DNA of 64,000 bases from Elephas maximus indicus (taxonomy: Eukaryota > Chordata > Mammalia > Proboscidea > Elephantidae): NCBI RefSeq assembly GCF_024166365.1, contig NC_064839.1, forward strand, positions 14,680,878 through 14,744,877, given 5' to 3'. The stretch's first letter is position 1. Each line of letters starts with the position of its first letter. The position numbers and the translations under genes were made by a program. Of this stretch, positions 56,373 through 64,000 are shown in pieces. The notes beneath the pieces were generated by a model that saw only the letters and a list, made by a program, of their open reading frames with translations, did no database searches and was not told the DNA's origin.

Positions 56373-58127
56373 TTGAGAATGGCAACCAGACAAGGATGCC
56401 CTTTATCACCGCTCTTATTCAACATTGTGCTGGATGTCCTAGCCAGAGCAGTTACGCTAGATAAAGAAATAAAGGGCATCCAGATTGGCAAGGAAGAAGT
56501 AAAAGTATCTCTGTTTGTAGACGACATGATCTTACACACAGAAAACCCTAAGCAATCCTCCAGAAAACTACTGAAACTAATAGAAGAGTTCAGCAGAGTA
56601 TCGGGATACAAGATAAACATACAAAAATCAGTTGGATTCCTCTACACCAACAAAAAGAACATCGAAGAGGAAATCACCAAATCAGTGCCATTTACAGTAG
56701 CCCCCAAGAAGATAAAATATGTAGGAATAAATCTTACCAGAGATGTAAAAGACTTATACAAAGAAAACTACAGTACACTTCTGCAAGAAACCAAAAGAGA
56801 CTTACATAAGTGGAAGAACATACCTTGGTCATTAATAGGAAAACTTAACATTATAAAAATGTCTGTTCTACCAAAAGGGATCTATAGATTTAATGCAATT
56901 CTGATCCACATTCCAACGACATTCTTTAATGAGATGGAGAAACAAATCACCTACTTCATATGGAAGGGAAGGAGGCCCCGGGATAAGTTAAGCATTACTG
57001 AAAAAGAAGAACAAAGTGGGCAGACTTACTCTACTTAATTTTAGAGCCTATTATACTGCCACAGTAGTCAAAACAGCCTGGTACTGGTACAACAACAGAT
57101 ACATGGACCAGTGGAACAGAATTGAGAATCCAGACATAAATCCATCCACATATGAGCAGTTGATATTTGACAAAGGCCCCAAAACAGTTAACTGGGGAAA
57201 AGACAGTCTTTTTAACAAATGGTGCTGGCATAACTGGATATCCATCTGCAAAAAAATGAAACAAGACCCATACCTCACTCAGTGCACAAAAATGAGCTCA
57301 AAATGGATCAAAGACCTAAATATAAAATCTAAAACAATAAAGATTATGGAAGAGAAAATAGAGACAACGTTAGGAGCGACTAATACAAAGCATAAACTGT
57401 ATGCAAAACATTACTAAGGATGCGTAAGAAAAACTAGATAACTGGGAATTCCTAAAAATCAAACATCTATGCTCATCCAAGGACTTCACCAAAAGAGTTA
57501 AAAAACTGCCTACAGACTGGGAAAAAGTTTTTAGCTATGACATTTCTGATCAGCACCTGATCTCTATAATCTACATGATACTGCAAAAACTCAGCTACGA
57601 AAAGACAAATAACCCAATAAAAAAATGGGCAAAAGTTATGAAAAGACACTTTACTAAAGAAGACATTCAGGAAGCTAACAGATACATGAGGAAATGCTCG
57701 CAATCAGTAGCCATTAGAGAAATGCAAATAAAAACTACAGTGAGATTTCATCTCACTCCAGCGAGGCTGGCATTAATCCAAAAAACACAAAATAATAAAT
57801 GTTAGGGAGGTTGTGCAGAGATTGGAACACTGCTGGTGGGAATGTCAAATGGTACAACCACTTTGGAAGTCGATTTGGCGGTTCCTTAAAAAGCTAGAAA
57901 CAGAACTACCATACTATCCATCCATCCAACTCTTCGGAATATATCCTAAAGAAATAAGAGCCTTTACACGAAGAGATAAATGCACACGCGTGTTTATTGC
58001 AGCACTGTTTACACTAGCAAAAAGCTGGAAGCAACGAAGGTGCCCATCAGTGGATGAATGGATAAATAAATTATGGTATATTCACACAATGGAATACCGT
58101 GCAGTGATAACAGTGAGGAATCTGTGA
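56373..58127 (+). pseudogene. L1 ORF2 C-terminal two-thirds, broken
   Basis: A 221-residue piece (56373-57038) starts at the RT block [17 protein letters not shown] and contains [10 protein letters not shown], so the usual FADD reads FVDD. A 133-residue piece follows at 57016-57417, with further pieces to 58127 (FGIYPKEIRAFT, EYRAVIT). Frameshifts and stops separate the pieces. Confidence 0.8.
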
Positions 58128-59237
58128 AAGATTTCATAACATGGAGGAACCTGGAAGGCATTATGCTGAGTGAAATTAGTTGCAAAAGGACAAACATTGT
58201 ATAAGACCACTATTATAAGAACTTGAGAAATAGTTTAAACTGAGCAGAAAACGTCCTTTTGAGGTTATGAGGTGGGGGGGGGGAGGGAGGGAGGGTGGGA
58301 AAAGGGTATTCACTAATTAGACAGTAGATAAGAACTTCTTTAGGTGAATGGAAAGACAAGACAGAATACAGGGGAGGTCAGCACAACTGGACTAAACCAA
58401 AACCAAAGAAGTTTCCTAAATAAACTGAATGCTTCGAAGGCCAGTGTAGCAAGGGTAGGGGTTTGGGGACCATGGTTTCAGAGTGCATCTAAGTCAATTG
58501 GCGTAATAAAATCTATTAAGAAAACATTCTGCATCCCACTTTGAAGAGCTGCGTCTGGGGTCTTAAATGCTGGCAAGCAGCCATCTAAGATGTGTCAATG
58601 AGTCTCAGTCCGCCTGGATCAAAGGAGAATGAAGAAAACCAAGGACACAAGGTAATTATGAGCCCAAGAGTCAAAAGGGGCCACATGAACCAGAGACTAC
58701 GTCATCCTGAGACCAGAAGAATTAGATGGTGCCCGGCTACAACCAATGACTGCCCTGACAAGGAACACAACAGAGAACCTGTGAGGGAGCAGGAGAGCAG
58801 TGGGATGCAGACCCCAAATTCTCATAAAAAGTCCAGACTTAATGGTCTGACTGAGACTAGAAGGACCCCGGTGGTCATGTCCCCAAGACATTCTGTTGGC
58901 TCAGGACAGGACCCATTCCCAAAGCCAACTCTTCAGACATGGATTGGACTGGAGAATGGGTCGGAGAGGGACGCTGGTGAGTGAGTTTCTTGGATTAGGT
59001 AGACATGTGAGACTATGCTGCGATTCCTGCCTGGAGGGGAGATGAGAGGGTAGAGGGGGTTCGAAGCTGGCAATACGGACACGAAAAGAGGTAGTGGAGG
59101 AAGGGAGGGAGCGGGCTGTCTCATTAGGGGGAGAGTAATTGGGAGTATGTAGTAAGGTGTGTATAAGTTTTTGCGTGAGAGACTGAATTGATTTGTAAAC
59201 TTAAAGCATAATAAAAAGTATTAAAAAAAAAAAAAAA
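58128..59237 (+). repeat. L1 3' UTR with G-rich polypurine tract
   Basis: After ORF2 the 3' UTR carries a run of Gs at about 58271-58300 (ggtggggggggggagggagg) able to form a G-quadruplex, and then the same order of blocks as the 3' UTRs at 7 and 42 kb. Confidence 0.7.
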
Positions 59238-59460
59238 AGGTGTCAGTGCAACCGAAAGCAATCTATAGATTCCGAACAATCCCCACCAAATTCCAGCAAT
59301 AGCCTTCTATGAAAAAATGGGAAAGCCAGTGTTCGAATGTATATGGAACTGTGAGGGGCCCCAAGTAGCCAAAGTAATCCTGAAAAAGAGGAGCAAAGTA
59401 GCACAAATTACAGTTCCTTATTTCAAAACATAGTATAAAGCTACAGTAATCAAAACATAC

Positions 59461-59716
59461 ACGGTAAACTCTTTTTAAAAATCATCTCTATGAGACCACG
59501 TGGTTAAAAGTTACTCTAAAGCAAAGATAAGAAGGTAAGTGGACAGGGAAAGTAGATTAGTGGTAATGGTACCGCCAGAATGGAATGAATAAGAATAATG
59601 ATAAGTTGTGGAAAAATGTAACCAATATTTCTGAAGAATTTGTGTAAAAATTGTTAAATGGGAACTTAATTTGCTGTGTAAACTTTCAGTTTAGACACAG
59701 TGAAATATTATTTAAA
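59461..59716 (+). repeat. Short L1 3'-end insertion
   Basis: aaaacatac at 59452-59460 and at 59717-59725 is a 9-bp target duplication. Between lies the tail end of an L1 3' UTR ('gggaacttaatttgctgtgt', 'gtaaactttcagtttagaca'), as at 7.9 and 8.4 kb. It splits the older L1 ORF2. Confidence 0.75.
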
Positions 59717-60772
59717 AAAACATACGTGATAGACATACTTATCGATGGGATAGAATTGAGAGTCCAGTCTATACATCTGTGGTCAATTGATTTTCAACAA
59801 TATTTTATTCAGTCGGGAAAGAAGAGTCTGTTTAATAAATGTTGCTGGGAAACTGGATTTCCACATGTGCAAGTATGAAGCCGGAGCCTTACCTCCCACT
59901 ACATATGAAAATTAACTCAAAGTGGATAAATGACCTAAATGTAAGACCTAAAGCCATAAAAAAAAAAAAACAAAAACTTAAGAGGAACTACAAGGAGTAA
60001 TGGTTTGGGATATAGTTTTTGACAATGAATTCTTAGATGTGACACCCAAAGCACAAGCAACAAGAGGCAAAATAGGTAAATTGGACTTCATCAGAATTTA
60101 AAACTTCTGTGTATCGAAATGAAGAGACAGCCTATAGATGGGGAGAAAATTTTTAGAAAGCAGATATTGCTTAACACAGAGAATATTACATAACTCATAC
60201 AACTTAACAAAAAACAACCTGGTCAAAAAAATGGGCAAAGGGCGTGAAAAGACATTTTAACCAAAGAAGAAATACAGATAGCCAATGAGAGCATGAAAAA
60301 TTGTTCATTATCACTAGTCATTAGGAAGATGGCAAATCAAAACCACAATGAGATACTGCTTCACACCTGCTAAGATGGCTATGATACAAAAAAAATAAAA
60401 AGGGTGTTAGCAAGAACATGGAGAAATTGGATCACCATTGCTGGTGGGAATGTAAAATGGTACAGCTTCTGTGGAAGATTTTTTGGTGTTTCCTCAAAAA
60501 ATGGATAATAAAATTACCATGTAACTGGGCAGTTCCCCTCCTAGGTATATACTGCAAAGAATTGAAAGCAGGAATGGAGATGGATATTGGTACAGTAATA
60601 CTCAGTGCAGCACTATTCACAATATCCAAAAGGTGTAAACAATTTAAATGTTTATCAGCAGGTGAATGGGTAAACAAAATGTGGTATATCCATACAATGG
60701 AGTATTATTCAAGCATAAAGAAAAACGAAGTCCTGATACAACGTGGGTAAACCCTGAAAAGAATTGTGCTGA

Positions 60773-62660
60773 AATTCAGCACAGGAAATTAAGAGGAACA
60801 AAGAAAACATCAGCACCACAGGAGAAAGCACAACAATATGGAACCAATAAACTCTTACCTACCAAAAATCACACTGAATGTAAATGGATTAAATGCACCC
60901 TTAAAGAGAGTGGTAGAATGGATTAAAAAAACATAACCCATTAATAAGCTGTCTACAAAGAGACACACCTTAGACACAAAGACAAATATATAAAAAATTA
61001 AATGATGGAAAATAATCGTATCAACCCAACAACCAAAAAAGAGCAGGAATGGCAGTTATAATGTCAGATAAAATAGACTTTAAGGCAAAATTCACCATAA
61101 AAAACAAGGTGTAGGACGTTATATAATGGTTAAAGGGGCAATCTACCAAGAAAACATAACCCTGGTAAGTACCTATATATCCAGTGACGAAGCTTCAAAT
61201 ATATAGAACAAACTCTAATGGCAGTGAAAAGAGAAATAGTTCCACAATAATAGTAGGAGACTTCAACACGCCACTCTCAGTAAAGGACAAAACATCTAGA
61301 AAGAAACTCAACAAAGATACAGAAGATCTAAAGGCCACAGTCAACCAACTCGACCTCATAGATATGTATGGAACACTCCACCCAACAGCAGCAAAGCATA
61401 CGTTCTTCTCCAGTGCATATGGAACGTTTTCCAGAATAGACCACGTTTTAGGCCAAAAAGCAATCCTCAGTAAAATCCAAAGCATTGAAATAATATAAAG
61501 CGTTCTCTCTGATCACAGTGCCATAGAAATCAGTATAACAGGAAGAGCTAGGAAGACAAATACATGGAAACTGAAAAACACCTTGGTTAAAAACAACTCA
61601 GTAATAGAAGAAATAAATGGGATAAAGAAATCCTAGAAAATGGAAATGAAAAAACATCATACCAAAACCTTTGGGACACAGCAAAGACGCAGTGCTCAGG
61701 GGCCAATTTCTGGTAATAAATGCACACGTGAAAAAACAGGCCAAAATCAAAATGTTAGCCCTACAACTCGAACAAATAAAGGACAGCAAAAGGCACCACA
61801 AAAAAGCCCAAAGGCACCACAAAAAAGAAATAAGATTAGAGCAGAAATAAGTGAAATAGAGAACAGAAAAGCAATAGAATCAAGAAGACTAAAACCTGGT
61901 TCTGTTGAAAAGATCAACAAAGTTGACAAACCATTGATCAAACTGATGAAAGAAAAACAGGAGAGGAAGCAAATAACCCAAATAAGAAATGAGATGGGTG
62001 ACATTACAACAGACCCAACTGAAATAAGGGTCATAACAGAATATTATGAAAAAACGTACCTCTGCAAATTTGAGAACCTAGAGGAAATTGACAGATTTCG
62101 AGAAACACACTGCGTAGCTACAGTAACGCAAACTGAGATAGAAAATCCGAACAGACCCGTAACAAGAGAAGAGATTGAAGGGGTAATTAAAAAAAAAAAA
62201 AAAACACTCCCAACAAAAAAGAGGCCCTGGCCCTGATGACTTCAGTGCAGAATTCTACCAGACATTCAGAGAAGAGCTCACATCAGTTCTCCTCAAACTA
62301 TTTCAGAGCATAGAATAGGAAGGAATACTCCTGAATTCTTGCCATGAAGCAGGCATAACCCTGATACCAAAGCCAGGGAAAGACACCACAAAAAAAGAAA
62401 ATTACAGACCAGTATTGAATATAGATGCAAACATTCTCAACAAAATACTAGCCAGTACAACTCAGCATCATATAAAAAAAAAGTTATACGCCACAACCAA
62501 GTGGAATTCTTATCAGGTGTGCAAGGATGGTTCAACATTAGAAGAGAACCAACGTAATCCACCACATAAATAGAACCAAAGAAAAGAATCACACGATCAT
62601 CTCAGTTGATGAAGAAAAGGCATTTGGTAAAGTTCAACACCCATTCCTGATAAAAACTCT
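60773..62660 (+). mobile_element. L1 fragment holding linker, endonuclease and first RT part only
   Basis: Begins 'ttcagcacaggaaattaag' in the ORF1-ORF2 linker and reads through the endonuclease ([33 protein letters not shown]; 61184-61498) to the RT region [17 protein letters not shown] near 62640, where it stops without any 3' UTR or poly(A). The left and right flanks are the older L1, which has lost ~100 bp at this site. Broken by frameshifts. Confidence 0.75.
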
Positions 62661-63640
62661 TGATAGTTTGTTAGTAGTTACCAGGGACAGGAGGAAGGGG
62701 TGGAGGAGTCATTGCTTAGGAGGTGTTTCGTTTTCTGTTAAAGATGATGAGGAAAAGTGGAAAAAGGTAGTGGTGACAGTTGCTCAACGTGGTGAACGTA
62801 ACTGATGTCACTGAATTGTACGCTTAAAAATGTAAAAAATTCACACGTTTTGTTAAATATATTTTTACCACACACACGCGCTCTACAAACCTTATTTGAA
62901 TTTTGCCAGTTGTCTCACCAGTTTCCTTTCTCTGGTTTCAGAGCCCATCCAGGATCCCACATGGCATCTAGCTGTTAGGTCTTAGTCTTCTCTGATCTGT
63001 GACAGGTTGTTTATGACGTTGACACTTCTGAAGACCACTGGCCAGTTATTTTTTTGAATGTTGCTCAGTTTGGGTCTGGCTGATGTTTTCTCATCATCTC
63101 ATTGAAGTTATACATTTTTTTAGCAAGAATACCACAGAAGTAATCTTGTGCCCTTTTCAGTGTATCCTGTCAGGGCTATGTGACGTTGATATGTGTTATT
63201 ACTGGTAAGGTTAACCTTGCTTACCTGGTTAAGGTGGTGTCTGCCAGATGTTTTCTCTGTAGAGTTACTGATTTTGCCATTTGAAATTAATAATTATTGG
63301 GAGATAATTTGATACTGCAAATATTCGATGACTCTTGCCTACAGAATTATTATTATGGTGTTTTGCCTATTTCCATTAGTCCTTTTACATTTTTGTTGGA
63401 ATTCTACTGTAAGGAAGAACTGTCCCTTCCCCTTTATTATTTACTCAACAATTTCTTTACACTAATATGAGATTCTCGGGTATTCTGGGAATTGTAATTT
63501 ATTACTATTTTTATTTATTTTTCTTGCTCAGATTGTCTCAGATTTGGTCATTAGGAGCTTTTTCAAATTGGCTTATGGGTCCCATCACAGTTTGAAAACT
63601 TCCTTACTTTCTGATACCACAAGACACTCCAGGCTTATTT

Positions 63641-64000
63641 TGTCTGTTTCCAACCTCAGTCTTAATATCAGCCACTTCTCTGAGAAACCCTTTTATTAAA
63701 GACTGGTATTTAGACATTGAAATCTGGGTGCTAGGTGTGTTCACTGCTAATGGGGTGTCATTGATTGTAGGCCCTCTTGGTAGATGGAGTTAGGAAAAAA
63801 TACATATATCTACGAGGATAAGTAAAAGAAAATATTGCTATCAGGGTTCCAGTTCATACATGCATGGGTTTATTCCAAACACAATGTGTTTAAACATGTC
63901 TCTGCGATCAGTGGATGGTTGCAGGTAAGTTCTCTCAGTAATACACTTGTCTTAGTCTTGTTACGGTGCCTTCAAAAAAAAAAAAAAGGATACTTTTTGT
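63641..64000. other. TDRD12 intron 6, right edge
   Basis: No exon or clear repeat family is seen. The window ends shortly after an A-run at 63973-63987. Confidence 0.5.

Larger units (their letters stand above)
53680..59237 (+). mobile_element. L1 with complete ends but an internal deletion, nested in the older L1
   Basis: The 5' end, gtggagccaagatggcagaa, carries the YY1-type site; the 3' end has the same 3' UTR as the L1 at 41.7 kb and a 16-base poly(A) at 59221-59237. gatgtcagtac at the left and ggtgtcagtgc at the right form an imperfect target duplication. ORF1 remnants lie at 54960-55916. ORF2 lacks its endonuclease and first RT part: text jumps near 56368 from the ORF1-ORF2 linker to [13 protein letters not shown]. 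Inactive. Confidence 0.8.
51790..62880 (+). mobile_element. Older L1 (L1MA-like), sense, interrupted by four insertions
   Basis: ORF2 text begins around 51800, with LEELEKEEPSKPKAAIKKEI (52132 onward) and [15 protein letters not shown] (52480 onward), and resumes after the insertions with ORF2 C-terminal text (CWWECKMVQLLWKIFWCFLK, 60436 onward) and the 3' UTR, which ends 'aattgtacgcttaaaaatgt' and 'tatatttttaccacac'. Inserted in it are an AfroSINE (53430), an L1 (53680-59237), an L1 3' scrap (59461) and an L1 fragment (60773-62660). Inactive. Confidence 0.7.
51595..63640 (-). repeat. Ancient L1M/L1ME-type element, antisense, outermost layer of a nest
   Basis: The left part (51595-51790), 'gaaataatttgagttacaga' to 'tattaaaaccagaaaaccaa', is continued at 62870-63640 by 'aaccttatttgaattttgcc', 'gacgttgacacttctgaaga' and 'ggttaaggtggtgtctgcca', which follow in the same order in old eutherian L1 sequence. 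Everything between is inserted. acacgctct and acacgcgctct at the two sides may be the target duplication. Confidence 0.6.

Noticed and set aside
1-64000. CRISPR arrays, operons, phage or bacterial systems
   Set aside because: The window is spliced mammalian DNA dominated by SINEs and LINEs; direct repeats present are explained by these families.

Overview
The window is mammalian nuclear DNA from an afrotherian, most likely an elephant or another paenungulate. The evidence is about fifteen copies of the tRNA-derived AfroSINE, two long copies of its RTE-type LINE partner and several L1 subfamilies of the kind found in Loxodonta. Two host genes are recognisable, both on the + strand, in the order known from human 19q13.11: NUDT19, complete in three exons, and the first six coding exons of TDRD12, which runs off the right edge.

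Layout. 1-10.1 kb is intergenic: a repeat-poor stretch to 3.5 kb, then MIRs, AfroSINEs, two fossil MaLR-type LTRs and two L1 3' ends. 10.15-11.4 kb is a CpG island holding the NUDT19 promoter and exon 1; exons 2 and 3 lie at 14.8 and 15.9 kb, with a polyadenylation signal at 17.0 kb. Intron 1 holds AfroSINEs and an old antisense L1. 17.1-25.3 kb is the spacer between the genes, with three fossil LTRs, an antisense RTE, L1 pieces and nested AfroSINEs. 25.4-26.5 kb is the TDRD12 CpG island with coding exon 1. The other exons seen are at 28.2, 33.8, 35.6, 38.8 and 50.2 kb. Together they encode 194 residues, including the N-terminal Tudor domain.

The TDRD12 introns are mostly transposons. Intron 5 carries a nearly full-length antisense L1 whose flanking 15-bp target duplication encloses an extra 1.8 kb, which reads as a 3' transduction polyadenylated at the signal of a fossil LTR. 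Intron 6 contains L1 nested in L1 to at least three levels, including one L1 that lacks an internal segment and a separate downstream fragment that begins at the same point. Intron 4 contains a ~120-bp inverted repeat of unknown origin.

The two genes are not functionally linked by anything visible here. NUDT19 is a peroxisomal CoA-cleaving Nudix hydrolase; TDRD12 acts in germline piRNA biogenesis. I found no tRNA, rRNA or CRISPR. All identity statements rest on reading the sequence and recalled family consensus, not on database searches.
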